From Homarus americanus (lineage: Eukaryota > Arthropoda > Malacostraca > Decapoda > Nephropidae): DNA of 64,000 bases. The position numbers and the translations under genes are program-made. Location: the NCBI RefSeq assembly GCF_018991925.1, contig NW_024744357.1:2792046-2856045 (forward strand), in the 5' to 3' direction. Numbering within the stretch: position 1 is the stretch's first letter; every line of letters begins with the position of its first letter. Under the pieces are notes generated by a model, which worked only from the letters and a program-made list of their open reading frames with translations, did no database searches and was not told the origin of the DNA. This document shows, piece after piece, positions 46,535 through 60,700 of this stretch.

Positions 46535-47501
46535 AACACCGGCACGTCTGATGGTCTTGAAGGTGATGATGAAACTATATCTCATTTTCTGGATGATGAA
46601 TGACTACAGGTCGAGATTCTGGAGTGTGTCTTTATGTGGGTGACTTTTCATTCCTGGCAGCAATATTGTTGTTCAGCGATGGACATCTTACGTGGTGTCT
46701 GTATCTTTGTCAAGGAGAGGATGCCACACTTGACTGGCAGACTATTACAGTATATATAATGATGTATGGTACTTTACGACGACCTATGTCACTTTATACA
46801 TTTAAGTGAGACAGGTGTAGGTATTGTAAAGCTGAAGCTGTGTGAAGGTTCATTGGTGAGTGTTAGGTATGGTAATCAAGTCTAATACTAAACTTATGGT
46901 GTTGTAAATTATTCATGTTTATGAAACAAAGTTAATAGTGAAGAGTCTGGAGACCTTCTTGGTACGGTGATGAAGAGGAGTTAACGCTGATGGAAAAACA
47001 CATGGAGAAGTAATAACACTGGCTGACACAGAGGGAGAATTACAATACCAGGAATTTATAGAATGTAAAAAATGAGACACTTTGGCAGTACAATTAGGAA
47101 TGTGGGGATTATGTTAAAGATATTTATGAATAAATCTAAGGCTGGGAGGGCCTGGGGAAGGTAAGGACTGGGAAGAATGAATCAAATTAAAAGATGTGGT
47201 CCCCGGAAAGATACACCACCAGGGAGGATTGACAAAGACACTCCGAAAATATCCGAAGTGGAAGCCCCATGATGACCGCCAGCCTTCAGACTTGAGGATG
47301 GCACATTGATTAATTGACTGAGCCTCTGGGTTTGAGCGCATTGATAGAGCAGTGATGTGATGGTAAAGGTTACGTGTTAGAGTTGTGTCAGGTCGTCTAC
47401 CACACTTTTAATGGGACATATTTATTGATTATATGTATGATAGTATGATTTTTTCTGGTTACCTCACGTGTATTATAATCTAATGGAATTTGCCACTATC
47501 T
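46535..47501. other. No gene seen
   Basis: Open frames at 46600-46809 (plus) and 47114-47341 (minus) have no recognised domain. The region is bounded on the right by the 45-bp satellite. Confidence 0.45.
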
Positions 47502-50072
47502 GCCAGTGTAAGATAGTAGAGTCAGTCAGTGTAAGATAGTAGTACAGTCAGTGTAAGATAGTAGTACAGTCAGTGTAAGATAGCAGTACAGTCAGTGTAA
47601 GATAGTGGCAGTACAGTCAGTGTAAGATGGCAGTACAGTCAGTGTAAGATAGTAGAGTCAGTCAGTGTAAGATAGCAGTACAGTCAGTGTAAGATAGTAG
47701 AGTCAGTTAGTGTAAGATAGCAGTACAGTCAGTGTAAGATAGTGAGTCAGTTAAGATAGCAGTACAGTCAGTGTAAGATAGTAAGTCAGTTATGAAGATG
47801 CAGTACAGTCGTGTAAGATAGGAGTCAGTTAGTGTAAGATAGCAGTACAGTCAGTGTAAGACAGTAGAGTCAGTTAGTGTAAGATAGCAGTACAGTCAGT
47901 GTAAGATAGTAGAGTCAGTTTTTAAGATAGCAGTACAGTCAGTGTAAGACAGTAAGTCAATCAGTGTAAGACAGTAGAGTCAGTCAGTGTAAGATAGTAG
48001 TACAGTCAGTGTAAGATAGTAGAGTCAGTCAGTGTAAGATAGCAGTACAGTCAGTGTAAGACAGTAGGAGTCAGTCAGTGTAAGATAGCAGTACAGTCAG
48101 TGTAAGACAGTAGAGTCAATCAGTGTAAGACAGTAGAGTCAGTCAGTGTAATATAGTAGTACAGTCAGTGTAAGATAGTAGAGTCAGTTAGTGTAAGATA
48201 GCAGTACAGTCAGTGTAAGACAGTAGAGTCAGTTAATATAGCAGTACAGTCAGTGTAAGATAGTAGAGTCAGTCAGTGTAGATAGCAGTACAGTCAGTGT
48301 AAGATAGTAGAGTCAATCAGTGTAGACGTAGGCAGTTAGTGATAGCAGTACAGTCAGTGTAAGATAGTGAGTCAGTTAGTGTGATGCGTACAGTCAGTGT
48401 AAGACAGTAGAGTCAATCAGTGTAGATAGCAGTACAGTCAGTGTAAGACAGTAGGTCAGTCAGTGTAAGATAGCAGTACAGTCAGTGTAATAGTACAGTC
48501 AGTGTAAGATAGTAGAGTCAGTCGGTGTAAGATAGCAGTACAGTCAGTGTAAGACAGTAGAGTCAATCAGTGTAAGATAGCAGTACAGTCAGTGTGGTGA
48601 ATCGAATGTCAGTCAGTTAAGACGTAGGTCAATCAGTGTAAGATAGCAGTACAGTCAGTGTAAGACAGTAGAGTCAGTCAGTGTAAGATAGCAGTACAGT
48701 CAGTGTAAGATAGTAGAGTCAGTCAGTGTAAGATAGCAGTACAGTCAGTGTAAGATAGCAGTACAGTCAGTGTAAGATAGTAGGGGTCAGTCAGTGTAAG
48801 ATGAGTACAGTCAGTGTAAATAGTAGAGTCAGTTAGTTTGATAGCACAGTCAGTGTAAGACAGTAGAGTCAATCAGTGTAAGATAGCAGTACAGTCAGTG
48901 TAAGATAGCAGTACAGTCAGTGTAAAGATAGTAGAGGTCAGTCAGTGTGAATAGCAGTACAGTCAGTGTAAGACAGTAGAGAGTCAATCAGTGTAATGGC
49001 AGTACAGTCAGTGTAAGACAGTAGAGTCAATCAGTGTAAATGGCAGTACAGTCAGTGTAAGATAGCAGTACAGTCAGTGTAAGATAGTAGAGGTCAGTCA
49101 GTGTAAGATAGCAGTACAGTCAGTGTAAGACAGTAGAGTCAGTCAGTGTAAGATAGCAGTACAGTCAGTGTAAGATAGTAGAGTCAGTTGGTGTAAGATA
49201 GCAGTACAGTCAGTGTAAGACAGTAGGAGTCAATCAGTGTAAGATAGCAGTACAGTCAGTGTAAGACAGTAGAGTCAATCAGTGTAAGATAGCAGTACAG
49301 TCAGTGTAAGATGAGTACAGTCGTGTAAGATAGTAGTCGTGTGATGTACGTCTGTAGAGTGGGTCAGTCAGTGTAAGATAGCAGTACAGTCAGTGTAAGA
49401 TAGTAGAGTCAGTCAGTGTAAGATAGCAGTACAGTCGGTGTAAGACAGTAAGTCAGTCAGTGTAAGATAGCAGTACAGTCAGTGTAAGATAGTAGAGTCA
49501 GTTAGTGTAGATAGCAGTACAGTCAGTGTAAGACAGTAGAGTCAGTTAGTGTAAGATAGCAGTACAGTCAGTGTAAGATAGTAGAGTCAGTCAGTGTAAG
49601 ATAGCAGTACAGTCAGTGTAAGACAGTAGAGTCAGTCGTGTAAATGAGTACAGTCAGTTAGATAGTAGTCTTGTAAGATAGCAGTACGTCAGTGTAAGAC
49701 AGTAGGTCAGTTGTGTAAGATAGCAGTACAGTCAGTGTAAGATAGTAGAGTCAGTCAGTGTAGATGATTGCAGTCAGTGTAAGACAGTGAGTCAGTCAGT
49801 GTAATGTAGTACAGTCAGTGTAAGATAGTAGAGTCAGTTAGTGTAAGATAGCAGTACAGTCAGTTAAGACAGTGAGAGTTAGTGTAAGATAGCAGTCAGT
49901 CAGTGTAAGATAGTGGAGTCAGTCAGTGTAAGGTAGCAGTACAATCAGTGTAAGATAGTAGAGTCAGTCAGTGTAAGATAGCAGTACAGTCAGTGTAAGA
50001 CAGTAGAGTCAGTCAGTGTAAGATAGTAGAGTCAGTCAGTGTAAGGTAGCAGTACAGTCAGTGTAAGACAAT
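47502..50072. repeat. 45-bp dimeric satellite, about 2.6 kb, about 57 dimers
   Basis: Alternating half-units AGATAGCAGTACAGTCAGTG-TA (22 bases) and AGATAGTAGAGTCAGTCAGT-GTA (23 bases). The half-units are clearly related to each other. The array is irregular, with many small deletions (for example 47745-47830, 48310-48380, 49310-49370 and 49640-49710). In those places whole words are clipped, which looks like either real decay or long-read consensus error. Confidence 0.97.
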
Positions 50073-50084
50073 GACTATCCTGTA

Positions 50085-50345
50085 TATGCTGTGTACAGTC
50101 CTGGGAAATGTTAGATCAATCTCCTACCTCTCTGCTTCTAGGACGTTAAAGGTGTTATTCACTTAGATAAGGAAGATCACTGGGCCCAGTACTGTACCTT
50201 GTTCGACGCCTGAGATGACCAACTCCTCTAGTCACATATTCCTTAAATTAAGCGCCCAAGTGTCTGACTTGGGAGGATATTTGTCACCTTCCCTTGGTGT
50301 ATTTCAATTCGTCACAATCCAGGCATCTAAAACTCTAATAGATGT
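50085..50345 (-). mobile_element. Non-LTR retrotransposon RT fragment (CR1/jockey-like)
   Basis: Minus-strand translation gives ELVISGVEQGTVLGPVIFLI at about 50170-50225. This matches the RT signature SGVPQGTVLGPxLFLIYxND, with Pro changed to Glu. It is followed by a stop where Tyr is expected and then VNN. Downstream codons run to about 50085, where the 45-bp satellite takes over. The FADD block is therefore missing, lost at the satellite junction. Upstream similarity fades by 50345. Confidence 0.7.
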
Positions 50346-53300
50346 GTAATTTTGGACTTACCTGGAGGACTACCATACCATCCTGCTGAGCACGGGAAAC
50401 TCTGTTATCATATGCATTACTATTTTTCGTGCGTCGACATTTTCTCAATTTACTTATTGATGAAGTAGAAAAATTGATCGATACTTGTTTTCATGGGTAG
50501 TTCTTGTTAGTTTTGCCAGCTTCCAGTACATAACGCATATCAGTTGTGTGTGGAAAATATCTCGGTATGGAACACACGTTTGTAAATATCTTCTCTGGTT
50601 TCAACAGTTTTACGACCGAGACCTCAGCTGGACCGACATGGTATGAATTCAAGTCTTATATGTTCCCCATTTACTTCAATATATTGTGTATTGAGGGGAA
50701 GTGTCTTGGTGGGTTATGTTTATTCCTGGATTATTAATTTTATATCTTGGGTTATGATAGATACAAAAGGGTTTAATATTAATGTAGTCTCCGCCGGATC
50801 ACTGATTTCATCCTTTTCCTTCAAGGGGTTTAACCATAGTTTGGGTCTTTAATTACTGACGTAAACACGAAACTTATTGCTGTTAAAGTCATGGGAAATA
50901 TATTAATAACTCTTTCATGCATAATACCAGTTTATTTATAACAGACCAGTTGACTTTTATATAAGCTCCCAGGTTGTAATGCAGCATTGTTTTAGATAAT
51001 ATTTATGTGATGGTCTTCTGTCAAATGTCACAGTAACATTTGGAAGTGCTTTTCTTGGCCAGACACAAGAGAAGACCTGCATCATCAATACCTCATGAGC
51101 TGTGATCCTGCTCAATAGAGGGAAGTATTTATTATAAACATCGTATATATTCTTTATTTACCCTGAAGGAGATTATTCAGGTGATCGCTCTTCTCCATTA
51201 CTGACAACTCCATACTGTGACTGACTTTACTACCTGTAGATTTAAGTAAATGTAAGGTGTTAAGTCCTCCTGCTGAGACACTCACACGTGGACGAGGAAG
51301 AGTCGATGGTTCCCTTAAGAACTCGGAGTCTTCAATTAATTATTGATGTCTGGATTAATTCAATTCATTCTCAACTCAATATCTGGATTGTTATAAACTT
51401 TAAAGTATTTCAATCTTCTGCAGTTCCGTCGCTGTGCCAGAAGTTCAACCGGTCTTATAATTTTCTTTTGTACAGTATTTGGTGCTGTTGGACACTTGTA
51501 AACAGCCATACAGTAACACGTACTTAGCTCACTGAACGTCACAAATAAAGGAAAATTGTCTTCCTATACATTCTCATTATGAGCAGCCAGAACTTTTATA
51601 TTTAATTCTCGTGAGTGAGAGAAACTGTTTTATACATAAATCATTACACCACCTGCCGCGTGACACAGTCCTCCTGTATCTTAGTGAAGGATGATAGCCA
51701 AGTACAGTGAAGTAGCACCTGGTAGTTCAGTACTTCCCCCACATGTAAAACTATAGCTTCATGCTGTGTCTTGTTTCAGCACCATTAACGTGGATTAGGA
51801 CACTTAAAACTCATCGCACATCAACCCTGATCAAAAGAACACACTATAACATTGAAACCACTAAGGTGGGTCCTCAGAAATGATATTGAACGCTAGAAAC
51901 TTACGTACATTAATAAATTAGTATAAAATTGTGTTTTAAACTACACTACACAAACTTAATCTTCTGGTTTGATACACTTTGTCTGTGTGTGTGCGGGGGT
52001 TCAGGGGAGTACAGTAAACATGGTACCATCCCAGACTGATTGTTTTCTTGCGTGTCGTGCTGGTCAGTGGTCTTGGGGTCTCACTGCCGGGTAGCCAAGA
52101 CTCCATCCTGCTCCACCTCAACAGTCATCACTTTCACTGACCGGCGTATTGTGTTATGCAAGTGTCCCTTTTCCTTGTGTACTTAATAGTATCCTGCAGT
52201 TTTCTAATTTATTTCTGAAATTTTTTTTTTCATCTCCGCTTCTTGTGATGCGACCTAATTTATTTACTACACCGTTATCAGCCTTTGGGTAATTCATCTT
52301 TATCAGGTCTTTCAATTATCTCAGCTGTACAATTCTCCACATTTTCCTCTACTGTCATTCTGTTGCTTTGTTGATAAATAGGTTATACACTTGGCCTGGT
52401 GCCTTAATACTTTTCACTAACACCATCAGAGTCTGTTATAAGCTAAAGGCTTTTTCATGTCTTCCCCAAATTACTTTATATACTTAACAAGGTAAAAAGT
52501 CTCTCAAAACCTCTCTCAAACTACAGGAAAATTATGCCACACTTTTTCCTCGCACAAATAGCATTTAAATTCGGTTAATTTAAAGTATTTATGGAACTGG
52601 TTGTTACGTTCTCTCAGGCAGAAGACAAGTTTTCGTTGCCAGTTGAAAAGTTGAGTTAGCAGCTCTCAACAAGACATCCGACCTGACCAGCGACCACCGA
52701 CTTAGGGAATTTGTTTGTCCAAGGAACTGTTGAGGTCTGTATTTGACGCAGCTCTTGTATGGTACAGTGTGGTGCGGTGTTTTGAAAGCGAAGAAGGATC
52801 CAGATATTTTGTAATGGAACTCTCCAGCACGATGATTGGGGGGATGTAAAAAGTATTCGAGTGTCTTGTGTTGAGAGATCCTTCTGGGTCCTTTGTTGAC
52901 TCTGGCTGATGAGGGAGTCTGTATATAAAAGGAGGTGGAATATTTTTGGTGTTTGAATTGTGGGAAATTATTCAATATATATTTTCAGGAAAGTTCTTTT
53001 GTTGTGATGAGAAATATCAGAAATAATTTCAAGAAATATTTGTGGGTATTTGATATGTTTCTTTCGGCCTGGTAATCGTGGTACATCATTTAGAGTTACC
53101 ACAGAAGCTTTCATTTGATGTTGTGCGTTCAGATTTGAAGCCAAATCTCCAGTCCTTGGAAGACAGCAAAAGGTGTAAAATATTTTTTTATGTAACTTTC
53201 GTTGGTTTATGAAAGGTGAGGTATGACCAGTTTTTTCTTCACAACTTGGCTAAGCAAAAGTGGGTCGAGAAGTTAGAGCGCTGCTGGGGAAGTGACTCCT

Positions 53301-54803
53301 GGTTTAGTCTCACCTTTTTTGTGTCAAAGAAATAAAAGAAACTTTGGTGGACTCTTCTTAAAGCCGAATATTAAAAATCTGTGCCAAAAGTCCATTCTTT
53401 TTGAAACTCTGGAACATGGTACGCCGTTACGTGTACCCACAGTGAGCGGTAGGCGGTCAAACTCTTGGTGATAAAGGAAGATCACCTATTGCCTTATTAC
53501 TCGTAGTTCGTTGGTAGGTGTAAAATATCCCATGCCATGGTAATAACCTGACGCCAAACCCTTTATTGGTGACTCATTATTAAAGGTGTCAGATACGCAG
53601 AGGTCACCCCTTACAGCGCTCATTGGTGTCACAGGTTCCGACCTGTTATTATAGACGTCGATGATACTTGAGTCACCCCTTAAAGCTGTGCTGTGAGAGA
53701 TGGACCTGGAGGTGGGGCAGTATTGCTGCAGCAGAAGTTCGTCTCAGCAGTACTGCTGCAGAAAAAGGAGATCGTCTAAGCCGTACTGCTGCAGGAGGAG
53801 GAAAGAGCAGCAGGGTAGTGGAGAAGGTAAATAAGCCATGATCCACTATGTTAGTCAGTGAGTGTTGGAGTGCATCAGACAGGGGCTCTACCTGGCCCTG
53901 CCTTATTGATGACCCACCTTGTACAGCACCAGTCAAGTCTCTTGTATATTCTGCTCCCTGGGTCGTAGTAAAGCACTTATTCTCTATTTGATCTTTAGCT
54001 CTGCCGGGTTGTAGTATTAAAGTTACTCCTGGCCATTAATATATATAATGTATTTATAGTTAATGGGTTGAAGTTATGCAGTTCCATTTAATTTTTGACC
54101 TTTCTTGGGTGACTGTAATACAGTTGTTAGGTACTGTAGTTTTAGCTTCCGGATATCAGTTAATGCATTCTCATTGTTATGTTCTATCTCTAGGCTGAAG
54201 CAATACAATTTCCATTTACTCTTTAATTTTCCTGGACCACAACAATGCAGTATACTGTACAATGTATATCTAAATTTGGTTTTGACTGGATGGCAGTTAT
54301 GCAGGTGTGGCAAGATGTTCTTAACTGTCTTGGCTCCCAACAATATAGTCCTTGTACCTGCAGCTTCCTGGCGGTGTAATATCGACTTTAATATCACGTA
54401 GGTGTCTCGGGGAGTACCCTTGTTGCTCGTTATTACGGAACATTAGCAGCTTAAAGTCGGTCTTGTGTTTGTCAACCAAGTTTTATTACCAGCGGTGTTA
54501 GTGCTATTGGCGGCAGTTAGGACCACGACATAAACATAAAAATTAATAGCTACCAGTTTTAAGCAAACTTGAGTTTGTTTAAGTTTACTCCATTTTCTCT
54601 CAAACTTTTGGGCTGTAGCATTCATGATCAAGATGGATTGTGGTAGATAGAACGAAATTGTCTTAAAATAAACAATAATTGGTCAGTTAAGCCATTGTAA
54701 CCGTCACACGACTATTGAAGGACTAACAAACATATAAACGGAGGCTCTTAAGTTTAGAAATTATTTAATGAATCTTTTTAATTGTCGGGAGAGTTACATT
54801 TTT
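50346..54803. other. No gene seen; short TACTGCTGCAG repeat at 53710-53800
   Basis: Mixed DNA with several medium open frames (52604-52975 minus, 123 codons; 54105-54401 plus, 98 codons; 51288-51527 plus), none with a domain I recognise. At 53710-53800, TACTGCTGCAG occurs three times at a spacing of about 38 bases. This 4.4-kb stretch is the longest in the right half without an identified repeat, and the best place to look for diverged exons by homology search. Confidence 0.4.
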
Positions 54804-55495
54804 TACCTGTTGCTGGGTGTACCTGGCTCTACCTGCTACTGGGTGTACCTGACTCTACGTGCTGCTGGGTGTACCTGTCTCTACCTGCTGCTGTACCTGT
54901 CTCTACCTGCTGCTGGGTGTACCTGACTCTACCTGCTGGTACCTGTCTCACCTGCTGGGTAACTGTCTCTACCTGCTGCTGGTGTAACTGTCTCTACCTG
55001 CTGCTGGGTGTACCTGTCTCTACCTGCTGCTGGGTGTACCTGTCTCTACCTGCTGCTGGGTACCTGTCTCTACCTGCTGCTGGGTAACTGTTCTCACCTG
55101 TTGCTGGGTGTACCTGTCTCTACCTGCTGCTGGGTACCTGTCTCTACCTGCTGCTGGGTACCTGGTTTCACCTGCTGCTGGGTGTACCTGGCTTCACCTG
55201 CTGCTGGGTACCTGTCTCTACCTGCTGCTGGGTGTAACTGTCTCTACCTGCTGCTGGGTGTAACTGTCTCTACCTGCTGCTGGGTGTAACTGTCCCTACC
55301 TGCTGCTGTGTAACTGTCTCTACCTGCTGCTGGGTGTAACTTGCCCCACCTGCTGCTGGGTGTAACTGTCTCACCTGCTGCTGGGTGTAACTGTCTCTAC
55401 CTGCTGCTGGGTGTACCTGGCTCTACCTGCTGCTGGGTAACTGTCTCTACCTGCTGCTGGGTGTATTGGGCTCTACCTGCTGCTGGGTGTACCTG
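54804..55495. repeat. Minisatellite, 26-bp unit, about 27 copies
   Basis: Core TACCTGCTGCTGGGTGTACC followed by TGTCTC. GTACCTG and GTAACTG variants alternate; some units lose GGTGT. Plus-strand frames are open (Leu/Cys/Trp-rich) because the unit has no stop. Confidence 0.96.
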
Positions 55496-55639
55496 ACTAT
55501 CATTAAGCTAAACTAAACTCCCACCTTAGTGTTTCATCAGGCAACAACATACACTGACCCACGTTACGCCACTGAGCCAATTCTTGATAGTAAAACATCC
55601 TTGTAATAATGCAGTCATCCAGTCAAAGTCATACACACA
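55496..55639. other. Spacer between minisatellites; nothing seen
   Basis: Ordinary sequence with no repeat or coding signal. Confidence 0.6.
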
Positions 55640-56166
55640 CTCGCTTTATTCATGCACATAGCCATTAAGTCATGCAGTCATTCATTCAAACAAGTCATAG
55701 TCATAGTCATTTAGTTAATCACACAGTCATTCAGGCATACACACAGTCATTCAGTCATACACAGTCATTCAGCACTACAGTCATTCAGTCATACACAGTC
55801 ATTCAGGCATACACAGTCATTCAGCACTACACATAGTCATTCTGTCATATAGTCATTCATTCATACACAGTCATTGAGTCATACACCAGTCATTCAGTCA
55901 TACACAGTCATTCCACTACACACGTCATTCGTCATACACAGTCATTCAGTCACACACGTCATTCAGCACTACACAGTCATTCAGTCACACACAGTCATTC
56001 AGTCATACACACATTCAGCACTACACACAGTCATTCAGTCATACACAGTCATTCAGCACTACACAGTCATTCAGTCATACACAGTCATTCAGTCATACAC
56101 ACAGTCATTCAGCATACACAGTCATTCAGTCATACACACAACCATTCAGTACTACACATAGCCATT
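55640..56166. repeat. Minisatellite, 18-bp unit (CAGTCATTCAGTCATACA)
   Basis: Eighteen-base units, loosely arranged at 55640-55725 and regular from 55725. An alternative unit has CAGCACTACA in place of CAGTCATACA and alternates irregularly with the first. About 25 units. Confidence 0.93.
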
Positions 56167-56689
56167 GGGAATTAACACTTGAGTGAAATAGAAACACAAT
56201 AAAAAAAAAACTAACGTGGAATTAAAAACAAAATAATCCTCAACACACCAACAAGTGAAGCAACACACACACACACAGCTCTACAACCACTGTTTTAAAC
56301 TTCTCTATTGAAATATCTTGCTGGGTGGTAACAAAGGCGTGGCCGGGTGTAGTGTTGACCACAGCTTGGCCGGGTCTGGTGGTGCTTCTGTTGTACACTC
56401 CATTAATAATAGAGACTTGGCGCGCTCGTTGCCAAATGTCGTCCGTGATCTTCTTTTGTTTATGTTGACATTTTGAGGCAGAGATTCTTGCTATGTTTAT
56501 ACGAGCTGTTCCCTGTATTGTACTGTCGTAGCTTTTGTGTTTTAAAAGAGAATTCCCCTGTTAAACTAATTTACTGTTTCTCTAATGCTTTAAATACAAT
56601 CTCTAGGAGGATTTAGTTAATGTTGTCACATCTCTTCATTGTCACATCCCTTCATAGTCACATCTCTCCAGTCACATCCCTTCATAGTC
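56167..56689. other. No gene seen
   Basis: Short (AC)6 near 56263, then mixed sequence with GC-richer words (GGCCGGGTGTAG, GGCCGGGTCTGG) at 56340-56380. At 56622-56695, CACATCYCTTCATAGT-like words repeat four times, leading into the next array. Confidence 0.5.
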
Positions 56690-57620
56690 ACATCACCACC
56701 TCCACCATTTCTACTACCACTATCACTACCATCATCACCACTACACTCTCATCACCAACACTACCGCCACCACCACCACTACTACCACCACACACTCACC
56801 ACCACCAACACCCCACTACAAGCACTATGCACCGCCACCACAACTACCACCAACACCCCACTACAAGCACTATGCCACCGCCACCACAACTACCACCAAC
56901 CACTACAAGCACTATGCCACCGCCACCACAACTACCACCAACACCCCACTCAAGCACTATGCCACCGCCACCACAACTACCACCAACACCCAATACAAGC
57001 ACTATGACACCGCCACCACAACTACCACCAACACCCCACTACAAGCACTATGACACCGCCACCACAACTACCACCAACACCCCACTACAAGCACTATGCC
57101 CCGCCACCACAATCCACCACCAACACCCACTCAAGCACTATGACACCGCCACCACAACTACCACCACAACACCACTACAAGCACTATGCCACCGCCACCA
57201 CAACTACCACCAACACCCCACAACAAGCACTATGACACCGCCACCACAACTACCACCAACACCCCACTACAAGCACTATGCCATTGCCACCACAGCTACC
57301 ACCAACACCCCACTCACACTATGCCACCGCCACCACAACTACCACCAACACCCCACTACAAGCACTATGCCATCGCCACCAACTACTACACTACACCCCA
57401 CTACAAGCACTATGCCACCGCCACCACAACTACCACCAACACCACCACACAATCAGCCATCGCCCACAACTACCACCAACACCCCACTACAAGCACTATG
57501 CCACCGCCACCACAACTACCACCAACACCCCACTAAAGCACTATGCCACCGCCACCACAACTACCACCAACACCCCACTACAAGCATTATGACTGCCACC
57601 AAAACTACCACCACCATCCA
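56690..57620. repeat. CAC-rich tract and 46-bp minisatellite, about 17 copies
   Basis: 56690-56820 is irregular (CAC/CAT/ACT)n. From 56820, regular 46-base units follow: CACCGCCACCACAACTACCA, then CCAACACCCCACTACAAGCA, then CTATGC. The array ends at about 57620. Plus-strand frames are fully open (Thr/His/Pro-rich, 339 codons), an artefact of a stop-free unit. Confidence 0.95.
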
Positions 57621-57717
57621 CATGTTTGTCTGTGTTTGAGGATGGTGAGTGATGGTGTACTGTACATAGCTGTGGTGAGGTGTGTTCCAATCCATTGTAT
57701 CTTTTATGATTGAGGAT

Positions 57718-60700
57718 GGCACAGTGTTTGTCTCCCCAACACAGTGTTTGTCTCCCACCACACACAGTGTTTGTTTGTCTCCCACAAGTTGTTTGTCTCC
57801 CACACAGTGTTTGTCTCCCGTGTTTGTGTTCCCACCACACAGTGTTTGTTTGTCTCCCACACACACTCACACAGTGTTTGTCTCCCACACACCACAAGTT
57901 TGTCTTCCACACACCAGTGTTTGTCTCTCCCACACAGTGTTTGTCTCCCACACAGTGTTTGTCTCCCCACACACCACACAGTGTTTGTCTCCACACAGGT
58001 GTTTGTCTCCACACAGTGATTGTCTCCCACACAGTGTTTTGTTCCACACACCACACAGTGTTTGTCTCCCCACACACCACACAGTTAGTTTTCCCCCCAC
58101 ACCACACAGTGTTTGTCTCCCACATTTACCACACACAGTGTTTGTTCCCAGCACAGTGTTTGTTTCCCCACCACACAGTGTTTGTTTCCCACCCACACTA
58201 CAGTGTTTGTCTCCCCACACAGTGTTTGTCTTCCCACACAGGTGTTTGTCTCCCACACAACACAGTGTTTGTCTCCCACACATGTTCCACACAGTGTTTG
58301 TCTCCCCCACACAGTGTTTGTTTGTCTCACCACACAAGTGTTTGTCTCCCCACACACCACACAGTGTTTGTCTCCCCCACACAGTGTTTGTCTCCCACAC
58401 ACCACAGTGTGTTTGTCTCCACACAGTGTTTGTCTCCCACACAGTGTTTGTCTCCCCCACACAGTGTTTGTCTCCCCACAGACACACAGTGTTTGTCTCC
58501 CCACACACCACACAGTGTTTGTCTCCCACACCACACAGTTTGTCTCCCCACACAGGTTTGGTCTCCCCACACAGTGTTTGTCTCCCACACCCCACACAGT
58601 GTTTGTTTCCACACCCACACAGTGTTTGTCTCCCCTCCACCAGTGTTTGTCTCCCCACCCCACACAGTGTTTGTTCCCCACACAGTGTTTGTCTCCCCCA
58701 CCCACACAGTGTTTGTTTCTCCCACACTGTTTGTCTCCCCACAACTTGTTGTCTCCCCATTCTCACATGTTTGTTCCCCCACACAGTGTTCTCCCCACAC
58801 AGGTTGTGCCCCACACCAGTGTCTCCCCACACAGTGTTTGTCTCCCCACACACCACATGTTTGTTTGTCTCCCCACACACCCCACAAGTGTTGTCTCCCC
58901 ACTGTGTTTGTCTCCCACACACCTGTTTTTCTCCCACACAGTTTGTCTCCCACACAGTGTTTGTCTCCCACACAGTGTTTGTCTCCCCACATTATGTTTG
59001 TCTCCCACACACTGACGTGCTTGTCTCCCACACAGTGTTTGCCCCACCCCACACAGTGTTTGTTCCCACACACCACACTGTGTTTGTCTCCCACACAGGT
59101 TTGTCTCCACACAGTGGTTGCCCCCCACACACACAGTGTTTGTCTTCCCCACAGGTTGTTCCCACCACCACACAGTGTTTGTCTCCACACAGTGTTTGTT
59201 TGTCTCCCACATGTTTGTTTGTCTCCCCACCACACAATGTTTGTTTGTCTCCCCCAATGTTTGTTTGTCTCCCACAGTTTGTCTCCCCACATGTTTGTCT
59301 CTGTTGTTTGTCTCCCCTGTGTTTGTCTCCCCACAGTGTTGTCTCCCCACATGTTTGTCTCCCCAGATGTTTGTCTCCCCACACGTGTTTCCTGTGTTTG
59401 TTTTGTCTCCCCTGATGTTTGTCTCCCCACACACACAGTGTTTGTCTCACACAGTGTTTGTTTGTCTCCCCACACAGTGTTTGTCTCCCCACACAGTGTT
59501 TGATTTTGTCTCCCACAGTGTTTGTTTGTCTCCTGATGTTTTTCGGTGTTTGTCTCCCCTGGTTTGTCTCAGTGTTTGTCTCCCCACACCACATGTTTGT
59601 CTCCCCTGTGTCTCCCCTGTGTTTTGTCTCCCCAATGTTTGTCTCCCCCACATGTTTGTCTCCCACAGTGTTGTCTCTGTTTGTCTCCCTGTTGTCTCCC
59701 CTGTCCCCAGGTTGTTTGTCTCCCCAGATATTTGTTTTGTCTCCCCTGTGTTTGTCTCACACACAGTGTTTGTCTCCCTGATGTTTGTCTCCCCAGTGTT
59801 TTGTCTCCCCACACAGTGTTTGTCTCCCCACACAGTGTTTTGTCTCCCCCACATGTTTGTCCTGATGTTGTTGTCTCCACACATGTTTGTCTCCCCATGT
59901 CCCAGTCTCCACAGTGTTTGTCTCCCCACCACAGTGTTTGTCTCCCCCGTGTTTGTCTCCCACAGTGTTTGCTCTGTTGTCTCCCCTGATGTTTGTTCTG
60001 TGTTGTCTCCCCACATTTGTTTGTCTCCCCAGTGTTTTGTCTCACAGTATTTTGTCTCCCCAGTGTCTCACAGTGTTTGTCTCCCCTGATATTTGTCTCC
60101 ACACAGTGTTTTGTGTCCCACACCACACAGTGTCCAGCCACAGTGTTTTGTGTTTGTCTCCACACAGTGTTTGTCTCCCACACAGTGTTTTTTCTCCCCA
60201 CACAGTGTCTCCCCACACAGTGTTTGTCTCCCCCACAGTGTTTGTCTCCCCTGATGTTTGTCTCCCCAGTGTTTGTTTTGTCTCACAGTGTTTGTCTCCC
60301 ACACAGTGTTTGTCTCCCCACACACAGTGTTTTGTCTCCCCACACATCTCTCAGTTTTGTCTCCCCTGTGTTTGTCTCCCCTGAGTTTGTCTCCCCACAC
60401 CACACAGTTTGTCTACACATTTTGTCTCTGTGTTTGTCTCCCCAGTGTTTGTCTCCCCACAGTGTTTGTCTCCCACCTACACAGTGTTTGTCTCCCCACA
60501 GTGTTTGTTTTGTCTCCCCAGAGTTTGTCTCCCCACACACGTGTTTTCCCTGTTGTCTCCACACAGTGTTTGTCTCCCACATGTTTGTCTTGTTGTTTTC
60601 ATGTTTGTCTCCCCTGTGTTTGTCTCCCCTGATGTTTGTCTCCACACCACATGTTTGTCTCCCCTGTTTGTCTCCCTGTTTGTCTCCCCCTGTTTGTCTC

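Noticed and set aside
46600..46809. 69-codon plus-strand open frame
   Set aside because: No recognisable domain or context; just right of a MITE-like element.
47502..50072. CRISPR array
   Set aside because: Units are contiguous with no unique spacers, and the genome is eukaryotic. The same holds for the other arrays.
52604..52975. 123-codon minus-strand open frame
   Set aside because: No motif, no supporting splice or start signals; length is within chance for this window.
56620..57639. 339-codon Thr/His/Pro-rich open frame
   Set aside because: Entirely within the CAC-rich tract and the 46-bp minisatellite; period matches the repeat.
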